The notes beneath the pieces are model-generated. The model did no database searches and was not told the DNA's origin. It worked only from the letters and a program-made list of their open reading frames with translations. This document shows, one piece after another, positions 1 to 10,699 of a stretch of DNA of 28,600 nt. The translations under genes and the position numbers were made by a program. This DNA is from Reticulitermes lucifugus (lineage: Eukaryota > Arthropoda > Insecta > Blattodea > Rhinotermitidae): positions 1-28,600 of the forward strand of contig JAKCWW010002448.1 in assembly GCA_026260175.1 (NCBI GenBank), given 5' to 3'. How positions within the stretch are numbered: the first letter of the stretch is position 1; every line of letters starts with the position of its first letter.

Positions 1-164
1 TCATCAGTTTTCTGGATTGCCTCCCACTACGGAAGCAAATTTAGAGACGTATTCACGTCAAAATCCGTACAGCGAAATTCGCTACAACGCGAGTGCAAGT
101 GTACCAATCCACGTGTTCACCTGACCCGCTTTATAGATCCTTTGTCCGTAGGAGCGAAAAAGTA

Positions 165-330
165 GTCCTTAAAGAGAATGACCGTCAAGCGAAGGATAGG
201 TGCATTTTTAGGGTGACTGAAGGAACGAGGAGGAGATGGCAAGGCATCGAGCCTGCAAATATGTTAGTCGGAAAACAAGGAAAGAGACCACTTAGGAGAC
301 CTTGGCAGAGACGGGAATTTTACACTACAA
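165..330 (+). pseudogene. LINE fragment, RT ORF C-terminal region (family 1)
   Basis: A decayed piece of a non-LTR retrotransposon. The plus-strand reading around 195-330 contains CIFRVTEGTRRRWQG followed by MLVGKQGKRPLRRPWQRRE. This fits the C-terminal module found after the reverse transcriptase domain in many insect LINEs, with a segment like IIR-x-IKSRRMRWAGH followed by VGKPEGKRPLGRPRRRWE. A few codons between WQG and MLVGK are missing compared with the fragment at 16688-17080. Similarity stops abruptly after about 330, so the copy has lost its 3' end. Motif resemblance is from recalled family knowledge. No intact ORF exists and the piece is not expected to be functional. The clade (RTE-like or other) is not determined. 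Confidence 0.66.
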
Positions 331-1494
331 CAGATCCTAGGTAAACATAATGTCGGGGAATAGGCTTGGTTTATCTGGGTTTTAATAGAGCTCAATGCTG
401 TGACTGTGGACACGATACGACTAATAAATTTCCGATTCCGCCAATAAGATAATTTCTTGACGATCGGAGTAATTATCAACTTTTCAATAAGAGATCCGCG
501 CTGTGGACTTAGTTTTATTTTATAGCAAAGGTTTATGTTCTGATATGTAGTATTCACACCTAAAACAAAATAAAGAAATTAAACTACTTCTACTTCTTAT
601 TCTCTGTATTGGGCTGTCGACTCCCTTCCGATTGAAAATTAACCTTGAAATGGTGATTCGGTACACCTCCATGCGCCCTCGTACGCCATACACAGAAACG
701 CACAACAAACAAGAACGCAGCCATAGTTGCATTATGCTTAGAACAGCATTCGAACTTCCAAATCTAGTATTTTAGTGGCCAACGACTGCACGTCCAAGAA
801 GTTTCAGTAGAGCAGTAACTGCTCCTCAACAGCAGTCTGGCCGCACGAGACCTATACGACATCAATCAGGCCTGCTTTGAAACACCCCTTTCTGGGAACG
901 TTTCCCATTAATTGCACAGTAGGTATATAGACTGTGTGTTAGATTATATCGGGAATGCACTTACTGTCCTGGAGACTCCGGGAAACGTAAATTTCCATGT
1001 GCTGTGTCAAATCCTATCCCTTACTTAATTCCAAATTACCTCACTGATATCGGATTCTTGCGACCCCTAGCCACTGAAATGGTGGTAAATAAAAAGGCCT
1101 GAAAAATACGGAGGCTCCATGCCCGATGCAAGTTACGTTTGCCAGCAGGTTAGGACTTTGTTACACTTTTATTTTTGCCATTAGTAATATTACGTTCGTA
1201 CGACCTTTACAATTATTTTCTCATGTCTTGTGTCAATCTTAAGGAAAGAGATAAAGAAAAGGGAAAATGGTTTGAGTGCATACAGTCCGCTACGTATACA
1301 TAAAGAAGCACAGTGGGGAAGTTAAAGCTTTCGTGTGATATTGGTATTGACTTATACGTACAGACGTAACTTCACAGACGTTCTAACAACGTATTAAAAC
1401 ATTTTAAATTTCCTCACAGTTCAGAAACTAAAGTATATTCGATTAAAATATTGTGGGGTGATGAATGATTTCTTAATTTGGTGAACACGAAACT
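331..1494. other. Unassigned stretch
   Basis: No gene, RNA or recognisable repeat is seen. Open frames are under 100 codons and overlap on opposite strands. The only local structure noted is a perfect 15-bp odd palindrome, gagcagtaactgctc, at 810-824, which may be chance. Confidence 0.5.
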
Positions 1495-1802
1495 TTCAAG
1501 TGACGATTTTTTTATGGAAGGGCCCTGCAGCAGATGCTACGGACACACCGCAGGCTTGAAGGCTTATTGTGCAACCCTGTGATGAAGATGATGAGGTTTT
1601 TTTCTGCTTTTCCATTTTCATGGAGCACCGGTGGAATGAAATTGATAGGGGAAAACCGAAGTACTCGGAGAAAAACCTGTCCCAGTGCCACTTTTTCCAC
1701 CACAAATCCCACATGGACCGACCCGGGATCGAACCCGGGCCTCCGCTGGGAGAGGCCGGCGACTAACCGCCTGAGCCATGGCATGGCCTTCAAGTGATGA
1801 TT
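1495..1802 (-). mobile_element. SINE family A, near full-length, with 14-bp TSDs
   Basis: A tRNA-derived SINE read on the minus strand, element body about 1788 down to 1509. The head carries a Pol III A box (TGGCTCAGGCGG, complement of 1767-1778) and a B box inside a perfect T-arm, CCGGG-TTCGATC-CCGGG (complement of 1722-1738). The body contains TTTTTCTCCGAGTACTTCGG (complement of about 1655-1675). The 3' end is an A-run seen as T on the plus strand, about 1507-1513. Flanks are direct repeats TTCAAGTGACGATT (1495-1508) and TTCAAGTGATGATT (1789-1802), 13 of 14 identical, as expected for a target-site duplication from LINE-driven retroposition. The acceptor stem does not pair, so this is a SINE and not a tRNA gene. 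Short open frames here are incidental. Confidence 0.86.
1722..1788 (-). promoter_or_regulatory. Internal Pol III promoter (A and B boxes) of SINE A
   Basis: The split internal promoter of the SINE head: A box at 1767-1778 and B box within 1722-1738 on the minus strand, spaced as in tRNA genes. A strong inverted repeat between them, GGCCTC with GAGGCC around an 8-base loop, sits where an anticodon arm would lie. Whether it is still transcribed cannot be seen from sequence. Confidence 0.7.
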
Positions 1803-2271
1803 ACTAAAAGCTTATGATCCTTCCGGTAATCATACAGATAAAAAATGACGAACTGGCACAAAGCGATATAATATTCGATAATCTGAGCAGGATGAATTTC
1901 CCTACGAAGTAGACAATGTCTATGGCCGTCCTGTCGATCAGTTCTCCCCAAAGTACCCAACACATATTTTCTTTAACGTTAATTTCTCATTTAAAAAATG
2001 CGCAAGGACAGATATACCTCACCAGTAAGCGTTTCGTTTATGCACTTAGTAAATAAAATACATCCAGATTAGAAGTCCTAGGCTGGCTTTCCGAAAATAG
2101 TCTACCTACAAGGAGCAAAGAAATAAACTTATGTAGGAAATTAATGGTGAAATGGAAGGTATAATAATTTTGAACAGAAACACATTGACGGCCATAACCA
2201 AATGCACGTACATTTTATGCAACAGGGTTATATGTGAAAGTATACAGAATGTACTGTTCGTGGGAAAGATC
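1803..2271. other. Unassigned stretch
   Basis: Nothing recognisable between the target duplication of SINE A and the next SINE. No coding frame with a family signature is present. Confidence 0.45.
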
Positions 2272-2541
2272 TCAAAGTAAAGGTTAAGCTGTTTCTGTGC
2301 ACGCCATGAGGGAGTATGGGGGGAAGATATTGTGACTCCACGCATCCCTAACCTCGGTATTAGATGAAGGAGAGTGGTCAGCTTCATGTTCCAGTAGCCA
2401 CTTTACCCTCGGGTAAAAGAATTCCCGGTACCCATTGAACAAGATGCTGGGTAAAACCTAGAGCAGGTCTGGACACTTTGAAGAAGAGAAACTCTCTTGT
2501 TCCTCCTGAGAATCGAACCACCATTCATCGATCGTCAAAGT
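2272..2541 (-). mobile_element. SINE family B, copy 1 (5'-truncated), possible 7-bp TSDs
   Basis: A copy of the tRNA-derived SINE family that recurs in this window, read on the minus strand. From its 5' side it shows a B box TGGTTCGATTCTC (complement of 2508-2520), then the diagnostic core TGTCCAGACCTGCTCTAGG (near 2457-2475), a CCCAGC segment, GGGTACCGGGAATTC, TACCCGAGGGTAAAGTGGC, GCTGACCAC and a C/T-rich tail ending near AACCTTT. It lacks the A box half. The 5' end falls at about 2534, in the head, and the 3' end at about 2279. Exact TCAAAGT repeats lie at 2272-2278 and 2535-2541, consistent with a short target-site duplication of a 5'-truncated insertion. Seven bases could match by chance. 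Confidence 0.8.
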
Positions 2542-4165
2542 CACTTCAGTTTCTGCAAGAACTTTCACCTGCAGCTCAACCTGCTCATATAATCAGAACT
2601 GATATCGGATTTACCAGGGCCACAAAGGAATTTGGTATGCTGGTACAGGCCAGGCCGCACAAACCACCGATAAGATTCCAGAGATAGCCTGCATGAAACT
2701 TCCCGAAAACATGCCACACATTGCATCTTATGAACAATATTAGATCTAATCACTTTGTGTGCTGTTACACATTTCGTACGTTAGAGTACAGTCTGTTGCA
2801 CGTTCGCAGATACAGGAAGGGGATGCATGTTACATGAAACTCACTACAAAACGCTCGTTTTTCATGCCAGGCACATTCCACAACAGTGCAAAATGATTAC
2901 GTTAAAATATCCTTTAGGCGTCAAGAAAATGATACTGCACAGTCGCGATTTTCCACACTATCCAGCGTGCACAAAGAACCAGAAAGGCAGAGAAATAAGG
3001 CATATGTTGGTGAATGTCCATTACTTGAAACACGTAGTGTTTTCGGAGCTGTAAGTTTCTCCGTGTTCACTGATCATGTATCGTGATGAGATGGGAATTT
3101 CGTAAGTGTCGTGTAGCTCTGTGATCTGTACACCCGCAAATGCAACGGAAGGAGAAAGTTTACGTCATGACTTCTTTCCTGAACCTTCGTACTAACCACA
3201 AAGATCAACGCACTTCTCTGAGTTTCGAAAGGCAGACGACAAATCGCAGTGCTGTTGTAGTTTGCGCGGACGATGTAGTCGTGTTGTAGCAGCCTTCAAG
3301 GAACATGAAGATTCAAAATAGATCTCTCCGAAGTGACTGCTTCATCCCAGAAAACAACATACGATATGCCTGATCACAGCGATAGGCCCGGAAAATACAA
3401 CGGATGTGCCTTCACATGCCAACCCTGTGCTTGCAGCAATATGGCTACATGCTGCTGCACTGTCCTCGATGAAAATGGCACCACTTTCAGCAGTTCTGGT
3501 TTCTTATAACGTAGGGCAGGCCATCTTATCAACAACGCCTCGAAATACTGTTGTATGAGGCGGTAAGAAATCGCGAAGGACAGCCGCTGATGCGGAAGAG
3601 TATGACGGGTATCAGTGTTAGAGCACCCTGGCTGCACCGTCGAACCATCTTCCGTAGAGATGGGGAACCGCAAATCAGCACATGCCGCTTCAATTCCGAA
3701 GAACGTAAATAAGAACATGATTCATGTAAAGAAGAAAACTGATCAACGACTCACGCTCTCTTTGACATCGACAGAAATGACCTATGGCCAGTAGCTGACT
3801 TTTGGCATGATTTACATCATCGTTTGATATACGTGTAATCCACATTTAATAGACATTTCAGTAATGATACGAAACACGCATGTATCTTTCTACTCACAGT
3901 TTAATGACGCTGTCAGTAGGTCACACTGTGTAGCGTCGAGGGAAACGCTTGCTGGCAAGAACCAAACTCTGCCATAATCGTCGTGAACGAAATGCTTTGG
4001 ATTTCCTCAATGGTCTCTCCACCTTCTCGAAGGCTTATTTAGCCGGACAAAGGGAGATGCCCTACCCTGCAGGTTGGGGGTTGGACATAGTCGTGACAAC
4101 TCAACTGTCTCGAAACGTCGGCAGTGGCGAGGCCATGGCCCGAAAAAGGACCGAAGCACCACACA
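2542..4165. other. Unassigned stretch
   Basis: No recognisable gene or repeat. A 114-codon minus-strand frame at 3374-3718 shows no motif I recognise, and its length is not exceptional for this composition. No splice-linked exons could be argued. Confidence 0.45.
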
Positions 4166-4185
4166 AGAAGAAAAAGAAGAAGAAA
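4166..4185 (+). repeat. Short purine-rich (GAA) tract
   Basis: An A/G-only run with degenerate GAA/GAAAA units. Too short and impure to be more than a decayed microsatellite. Confidence 0.6.
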
Positions 4186-4233
4186 TGCGTTGCAACACTG
4201 CACGCACATACGAACAGTTCACGTGTAGCGTGT

Positions 4234-4480
4234 CGCTCATGAAACGGCAATTTGTCACCCACACAATTCGTCAAACTGAAATTCCCGCATTACTGGACAG
4301 TTGGATTACAGACACACATTCTGTCAAAATGTTGTGTCCACGAAAAGAAATTGCTTGTCCTTATATTTCCGTAAAACTATAACATGCTAACGAGTTGGTC
4401 CGTGGAGGATCGGTCATGTTTTTTCTGTCCCTGTAAAATCATGTATCAGTCGGTTACTACAAATTGTCGTTTCATGAGCG
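4234..4480. mobile_element. Candidate MITE with 22-bp terminal inverted repeats
   Basis: The segment starts with CGCTCATGAAACGGCAATTT... at 4234-4255. It ends with the inverse complement at 4459-4480, whose reverse complement begins CGCTCATGAAACGACAATTT. The 22-bp arms differ at one base and enclose about 203 bp with no coding capacity. Similarity ends sharply at both arm borders, which is typical of a non-autonomous DNA transposon. No convincing target duplication is visible: the flanks are GTGT on the left and GTAG on the right. The superfamily cannot be named. The arms are too well matched for chance in a window of this size. Confidence 0.6.
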
Positions 4481-5329
4481 GTAGTTGCCAGCTGTTGCCG
4501 CACCGTTAGGGCCACAGGCATCACACGTACACAATATTGGTGCCATTGTGCAATTACGGAAGACGGCTCGAGATCAAAACTCTGATCTTCGCCTGTAATA
4601 CTCACAAAAATCGGCCTGTAAATACTGACAGATTAGGGATAAAAGATGTACAACGTAATATAAATGACAACTAAGCCTAATACATGTGAGTCAAAGAATT
4701 ATAACTCGACACTAAGAATTGCGGACACGTAGGCGTTGAAACGCGTATGTCAGTGACATAAATACGAGACAAAAAGTGTGTGTACAGGCAATTGGGCTCC
4801 TGAATAAATTCTCATCTAACCACAAGGTGGGCAATGCATATAGTTCTATAATCCCTTCTGTAAACGCTACCTGTATGTCCAGAGGTTTACGTACGTATTA
4901 GCGAGTTTATTATTTCGTTCATTAAACAGCTAGATTAGATCCCTTCTGTGTGATACTTGTCATTCTCACGCGAGCAAGTGACATGAAGACAATACTAGCC
5001 CAGTATAATTATCAGAGAACCCACAATAGCCTGCCGTTACAGGGCATTTCCTGAGCGATCTATAGTGCACTCTGGTAGATGATGTACATAGACCTACCGA
5101 CACAACAGTGCGTAAATGTAAATGCGTAGGGAGTTTAACAAGCACACATGGCATCAGAAATTACGAAACGAAGGAATTTATGGCAGAACTACAGATTAAT
5201 TTCGTTAATATACAGACTTCAGTCATACAGACGTGGCATTTCTAATGCTCTACGTACGTAATGTATGTCACAGTCAAACTAGAAAATGCCTTATTGCTTA
5301 TAGCTTTCATGTGTAAATATGAGACTTAT
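4481..5329. other. Unassigned stretch
   Basis: AT-leaning sequence with no recognisable gene, RNA or repeat. Confidence 0.45.
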
Positions 5330-5745
5330 TGTTATTGCCACTGTTATTACTATTTTTCGCCTCTATAAAGAATATTTACAATTACATACTTGGAACGAAC
5401 TATGTCTCTAGGGTATATAAAGTTACAGCTGTTCTGCGGTTACAGTACGTGGTACATGTAATGTTATTTCCCACGATAAGAGTCTTGTACTTTTACATTA
5501 GTACTTTTCGATATATGTGAGCAGTGTCCAGTATGGCTGGTTTATATACTTCCTTGATGTCGTGCTTTCCCGGTATGTTGTTCACATATTTTCTAAATGA
5601 TTTTGATATGGTTCCAGTTGCCCCTGTTATTAATGCTACCACTTTTGTTTTTAAATTCCACATACGCCGTATTTGTAATGTAAGGTCTTTGCACTTTAAA
5701 ACCTTTTCGGCTTCTTTAATGATTATCATTGTTATCGAAAGAATA
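5330..5745 (-). pseudogene. LINE fragment, RT ORF C-terminus and 3' UTR (family 2)
   Basis: The minus-strand frame 5729-5493 (78 codons) reads IIKEAEKVLKCKDLTLQI, RRMWNLKTKV, ITGATGTISKSFRKYVNNIP and GKHDIKEV, and ends HIYRKVLM before a stop. I recognise this block (K-E-A-E-K...K-Y-K-D-L, R-M-W-N-V-K-T-K-V, G-A-T-G-T-I-S-K, H-I-L-R-K-V-L at the end) as the C-terminus of reverse-transcriptase ORFs of retrotransposons common in insect genomes. It differs from the family 1 fragments. Upstream, after a frameshift near 5720-5740, another frame reads DNN where the family has a D-R-N segment, so the copy is broken there and the rest of the ORF is missing. The roughly 160 bp after the stop probably represents 3' UTR, ending in an A-rich AATAAC-like tail near 5330. 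The start codon shown by a naive ORF is not a real start. Confidence 0.72.
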
Positions 5746-8008
5746 TATTCGGCTTAATCTCTGCGTTTCTCACCGCTGCCATTTTAATAACTACGGATTT
5801 ATAAAAATATTTCATACATAATTTTATAGGAATGTTTTTACTGTATCTTCAGACAAGTGTAATTTAAACCACAACGTATGCATAACAAATCTTACACTTT
5901 AGACCATATGTTATTTTTGCAAAACTGCAAACTCAATGAAGATTTTTTTTACAAGATCACACATTTTACAAAAAATTATCTTAATAAAAAGTGCATAATT
6001 TTCGGAAGCCTATTACCACCCACAATGACAAGACTTTAGATGAAGTTACGCTAGCGGCTCTCCCACCTAATAAGTTTATGCATACATAGGCTTGCGTCAA
6101 AACCACGTGTTTCAAAGGATATTTAATACGTACTCTTTAAACCCTTAAAGTAACTCATAGAGTTAAAATAAAAACTCCAATATTCATATATATTAAAGAA
6201 GTTTATCTAGTTCATAGTTATGCAAAATAGTGTTTTATATTAAATGATTTTTAACTTAAAAATTAAATTTTGCATTGTTCCTCAAGCCGCTTGATTGTGT
6301 TACCAGCTTATTTACTTCATAAAGTTTAAAAACACTGCTTCTTATATAATCTCCTTAGTACGAGGAACGGAAATTGTGCTCGTCCCAGGAACTTTCAATA
6401 TAATTTCCCGTTAATTTGGCAAGAAGAGTGTTCTCTTTCTTAGAACACAGACACACACAAGATTAAATTCAGGTGATTTTATGCGATCCTTGTATGAAGT
6501 ACAACATACAACGGACAGCTTACGCCTGTCCGTCCGTCCTTCCTTCCGTTCACGTGTCTATTCTCCGAAACTACCAAATACATTTTTATTAATTTTTTTA
6601 TCACGAGTCTACTAAACAACTGTGGGGTGAATTCAGTTTTGGTTGCCGTTTGTCCCTACTATAGAGGGGGCACAAACCGAACTTCATCAAATTCCACAAG
6701 AGTGTATAATCGAACATAAAACTGCAAACGACATAAGAGATATATCTCATTAAAATCTACGAAAAATATTTCAACTCACTTTCAATACACAAAGTTCGAA
6801 AATTTCACGGCGACTAAAGATGATAAAATATTATCAGGTGACCAGCCATGTCGTTTAGAAGCAAAAGCCCAGTAATTCAGAAACTTGTTGCGTTTGTCGT
6901 CATTATTCATAATTCCCTGATTATGAAAGCGGAACAAGTTTCCGAAACGTTGGATTTATATTTATAATTAACACTCACGAATTTGTCATGTCCATTACAT
7001 GGTGCATATTTAACAAAATGCACGACAACGAATTGCTTCTCCGCCTTATCACATGAACTGTTTATTTGCGTTGCAATAGTAAGTACGTAACTGAAATCAA
7101 TGGAAATCATGGCCAATGAGATGTCCAAAATTATAAAGAACACATTTCTGTTTTCATCGACTATTGATTACCCTGTTACAAACTAGAGCACTGTGAATTC
7201 CTATCCACATAATTTAAAATTTTCCATAATGCAGTGTTCCTTTTTCAAAACGGAATTACTACACTTGGAACTCTTGAAATAAAATTTCCAACGTCTCTCC
7301 CAGTCTGAAAAACTGAATCTGAAGCTGCTGCATCTTGTAGTTATTCTATTCGTGCCAGCAAAAAAAAAAAAAAAAAGTCCTGTTCGTTGCGTTTTGCTGA
7401 GTAACCTGCATTTTCGCGTTGCTCTGATAATCGCATTTGCGGTTCATAAAACTGCTGGTCACGCGCAGGGTACCTTCTGACCTCAATAGTACTTCAATAG
7501 ACCCACGTTGTCACCCCTTTCAAATTCGAGACGCTGTGTAATACTCTTTCATGAAGTACCTAAAGTACACGCCTTAGTATAGGGTCGCGTCCTCATGCTG
7601 TATCTCGAACACTATTGAAAGGATTTCGATTAAACTTCCTACTGATGGCCAACAGTAAGTATTGTCTACGGCAGGGATGACGAACCAACGGTATGCGTGC
7701 CTGAAGTGGAGTGTGAAAAGAGTTTGCGTTGCATGTATGCACATTCAATGAGCTGCTTGATTGTCAAGAGAAAATGAAAGTCACTGGAAGTCAAGAGCAG
7801 CGAAGAAATATTCATCCTTCGCCGGTGCGGTATGGCTGGACAGAACTGTATTAATGTTTACATTTATAAATAAAATCATTTGTACCACTGTAGTACTCGT
7901 AGTTTGTAATTTCTGTTACTACTTACAATATGCGGTTGATACGACTTACATGGTTTCTTATAGACCAATTTACTTTAAATTCAGAAACAGTATTAATTAT
8001 AAAGATTC
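5746..8008. other. Unassigned AT-rich stretch
   Basis: Mostly AT-rich with no open frame above about 95 codons and no domain signature. It contains a pyrimidine-rich CCGTCC/CTTCC run near 6528-6550 and the A17 tract annotated separately. No gene is supported. Confidence 0.45.
7360..7376 (+). repeat. Poly(A) tract, 17 bases
   Basis: An uninterrupted A17. It could be the tail of a decayed retroposon inserted on the plus strand, but no recognisable SINE or LINE body lies just upstream. Confidence 0.9.
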
Positions 8009-8179
8009 AAGTCTTCTGGGATATGGTGACGCATCGATTGGTAAATAGTTACCGAACTTTCGGAGGACCTTGCTGCGGTCGAAGAAGATTGCTCGGACCC
8101 TGAAGATAGCGGCATCAAGTTCCTCCGAAACCTCGGTAACTATTTAACGATGGACACGGCCCCGTATCCCAGAAGACTT
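8009..8179. mobile_element. Foldback/MITE-like hairpin element, copy 1
   Basis: Two imperfect arms of roughly 65-70 bp face each other. The left arm begins AAGTCTTCTGGGATATGG at 8009. The complement of the right arm begins AAGTCTTCTGGGATACGG, inward from 8179. Both continue to TAAATAGTTACCGA and a TTTCGGAGGA block. The spacer, about 8079-8108, contains GAAGAAGATTGC. Arms, spacing and lack of coding capacity fit a non-autonomous inverted-repeat element. The same architecture and sequence recur at 20847-20972. No clear target duplication was identified. Confidence 0.75.
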
Positions 8180-8319
8180 TATTATTCATCACCGCTACCG
8201 TGAGCATGTCACACTTCGCAATATCATTTGTGGCCGAAAAGAATGCTACCTAGCATTTCCTGCAGCTCCAGGCAACCCTCTCGCTACTAAAACTGGTGCA
8301 TAATATAAGAATCAGGGAT

Positions 8320-8585
8320 ACTGCGATCCGGATAGTGACTAGGTGATGGGGAATACGTCCAAGAAATCGCGAACCGATTCCCCACATGGACAGACCATTT
8401 TTATCTTCTCCAAAGTGTCCAGACCAGCTCTGGGGCCCATCCAGTATCCTATTCTACGAGTACTGGTGGAAACCTCCGCGGGGATAAAGCGGCCGGGGTG
8501 CGAAGCTGAGCACTCACCCACATCTAATGCCAAGATTAAACATCAGTGGAGCTTTATCTCCACTCCATTGTACCAGGGCAAATTT
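8320..8585 (+). mobile_element. SINE family B, copy 2
   Basis: Plus-strand copy. The head is decayed but alignable to the copy at 13985: GACTAGG near 8337, and a B box remnant ACCGATTCCCC near 8373-8383. The core TGTCCAGACCAGCTCTGGGG starts at 8416, followed by GGCCCATCCAG and CCTATTC. A GAGTACTGG block and GGGATAAAGCGGCCGGGGTG follow, then GCTGAGCAC and CTAATGCC. The first 24 bases of the core differ from the 14082 copy at one position. The 3' end is gradual, near 8585. No target duplication is evident. Confidence 0.83.
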
Positions 8586-9445
8586 ACATAATAAAAAATA
8601 TACAGCCCATCAACATTTAAATTTTTAAATTGATGTATTTTCCAATATGCTGAATATGCCCATTTAATTAAATACAAGAAAAAATAATTCCAGAGTTCAT
8701 ACGGTACAGTGTGGTATACCGCACGCAGTTGGATTTGTCTTGCGGCAGTAACGCTCAGTCGGAAGAGCAACATAACAAATATATATACGTACTCCAACGA
8801 TGAGTCTTCGCTGCACAGAGCCATGCTGGTGTAATGCAACGGACTATTATGGCGTGGCGTTCTGTTTGTTCCTGGCGACCGTCATTTGACAGTTGGACGA
8901 TAACAGCACGGCTTGCTGCATTGTGTTCTCCAGCCTCCTTGCCTCCCTTTGTATCGGCGTATAGGGGCTCATACGGCACGGCAACGTGAACTTCGAGAAC
9001 GTAATCGGTTCACTATAGAGTGATAAGGATTTGTGCTGGGAAGTGCGTCAGCACGGTAAACAGAATTTCCTGTGGACAAAAGACAAAGACGACAAAATAA
9101 AGCCAGAAACTAATTCCACGTCTTTCTGTAGCGAAAATAGTGTTCCGTCCTTTTGTCTAACTCGCACGCGAAATATATCACTGCACCGATGCGGTCAAGT
9201 TCGGCTGTCACCTTCGCTGTTTTGTACACAGTGGAGAATCTCTGAACAGGAAGCTTTTATTTGGAGAGCTCCACTTCGAGGTCCGGGTGGTGTTCAATGC
9301 GGGGTTAAAGATCCAACCTGTCCGACACCGTGTGAACAAGAGTGGAGAGATGGAAGTCTGTTCCGTTGGAGTCCACGTGTTTTCTGTATGCTTTGTTATC
9401 GATTTTATATATGAAGTTTATCTTTGTGTCCATTTAACTAACATT
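8586..9445. other. Unassigned stretch
   Basis: No gene or repeat recognised. A 127-codon plus-strand frame at 9031-9414 has no identifiable domain and overlaps another open frame in a second reading phase. I do not call it a gene. Confidence 0.45.
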
Positions 9446-9860
9446 TTTGGAGCGAAGTCCTTCTTGAGTAGCTGCTAGTTCCACAGCTATTCAATTAATT
9501 CCCGAAATTGTAGAATCCGAAGTTTTATTACTGTGTTCACAAGAGTCCGCCACCGATCTCTCCCTCGAGCCTGATGAATCCAGTCCACTTCCGCATATTA
9601 CTTCTATAAAAGCAATTTTAGTATTATACTCCCATGTACCCCTAGGTCTTCCAAGCCGTCTCTTTCCATTATGTTTTCTACGAAAACCGTATACGCATTT
9701 CTCTTCTGCCCCGTAAGGGCCACATGCCCCACCTGTTTCAACCTCCTCGATTTCATCACCATACTAATATTTCATGAGGATTACAGATCATGAATCTCTT
9801 CTTTATGCTGTTTTTAGCCTCACGCTACTTCCTTTCCTTGACGTCCAAATATATTGTTTG
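9446..9860 (-). pseudogene. LINE fragment, RT ORF C-terminus and 3' end (family 1)
   Basis: Read on the minus strand, pieces in order are IFGRQGKEV near 9850, MVMKSRRLKQVGHVALTG and QKRNAYTVFV near 9755-9685, GKRRLGRPRGTWEYNTKI near 9675-9620, RWRTLVNTVIKLRIL near 9555-9515, and a 3' sequence with GGACTTCGCTCC at 9460-9449. These line up collinearly with the family 1 pieces at 16688-17080 and 18600-19000. The GKRxLGRPRxxWE and RWRxLVNTVxxLR motifs are best preserved. Reading-frame changes and stops separate the blocks, and the usual stop after LR-x-P is lost. It is an old, inactive copy retaining the 3' end. Confidence 0.78.
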
Positions 9861-10699
9861 TTATGCCCATTCACAATAAATAAAAATTTCTGCACACCTA
9901 GCTAGCACTTACAGCACAAGCAGAAATTATTTTATTTTTAAACAACGGCACAAATTATCTATTTACGTACTTTTACTTAATTTTTCGCTTTTTTTTCTCT
10001 TTTCCTGACTTCCGTAGTTCCTTATTTGCTATATCTATTTTACTTCGCTCCTTCCAGCGGTCGTTACTGGCTCTCTTCCCACAACACAAATGTCATTACG
10101 CTGAGTTCAGCACATCCTACACGCCTTGTCAGTGGCGCCGAATTCCCACAAGACGAGACCTTAAATGTTACAGCAACTTACGTCTGTCCAAGATGACACC
10201 TGGGGGACCTCTTGGAATATCTGCCGAATCCTAAGTCAAACACTAAGCAAAGAGGAAGAAAAATTGCTTGACGCAGTCCCAACAGGACTTGCACAAACAT
10301 TGCTCACGTAAACTGGTTTACAATCTGGATCGATATCCAGGGCAAATCACAGGATGCAGCAAATTTCCGCGATCTGGATTCAAGAACTCCTACTCCATGC
10401 GGTACGTTCCTTAATTCTTTGCTAACCTTCTGACTGAATTTATCCGGTGTTTGAGGACGTGTCTCCCACCATCTCTATAAACAGTTACGCCTAACTTAAG
10501 CGGCTGTTAAATAACGAGACTAGTTGCAAGGAATTACTTTATTGATTGAATTATTCTATCGACATGTAACCTTCTTCCAAAGTAATTTGCATCCATATGA
10601 GCCTTCCACACCTCCAAACATTACCTGAAGTCACTACGTGACAGTCCTTCAAGTAACTCTGGTGTCCTCTCCATACATTTCTCTCAACAGATTGAAGGT
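9861..10699. other. Unassigned stretch
   Basis: No recognisable gene or repeat. T-rich near 9985-10010. The moderately GC-richer part at 10100-10400 was read on the plus strand for protein motifs and none was identified. Confidence 0.42.

Noticed and set aside
1722..1788. A functional tRNA gene on the minus strand
   Set aside because: The T-arm and A/B boxes are good, but the acceptor stem cannot pair, the anticodon loop is eight bases, and the unit continues into a SINE body with target duplications.
3374..3718. 114-codon minus-strand frame as a gene
   Set aside because: No recognisable motif, no promoter or exon context, and length within chance expectation for this amount of sequence.
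9031..9414. 127-codon plus-strand frame as a gene
   Set aside because: Overlaps another open frame in a different phase and has no domain signature.
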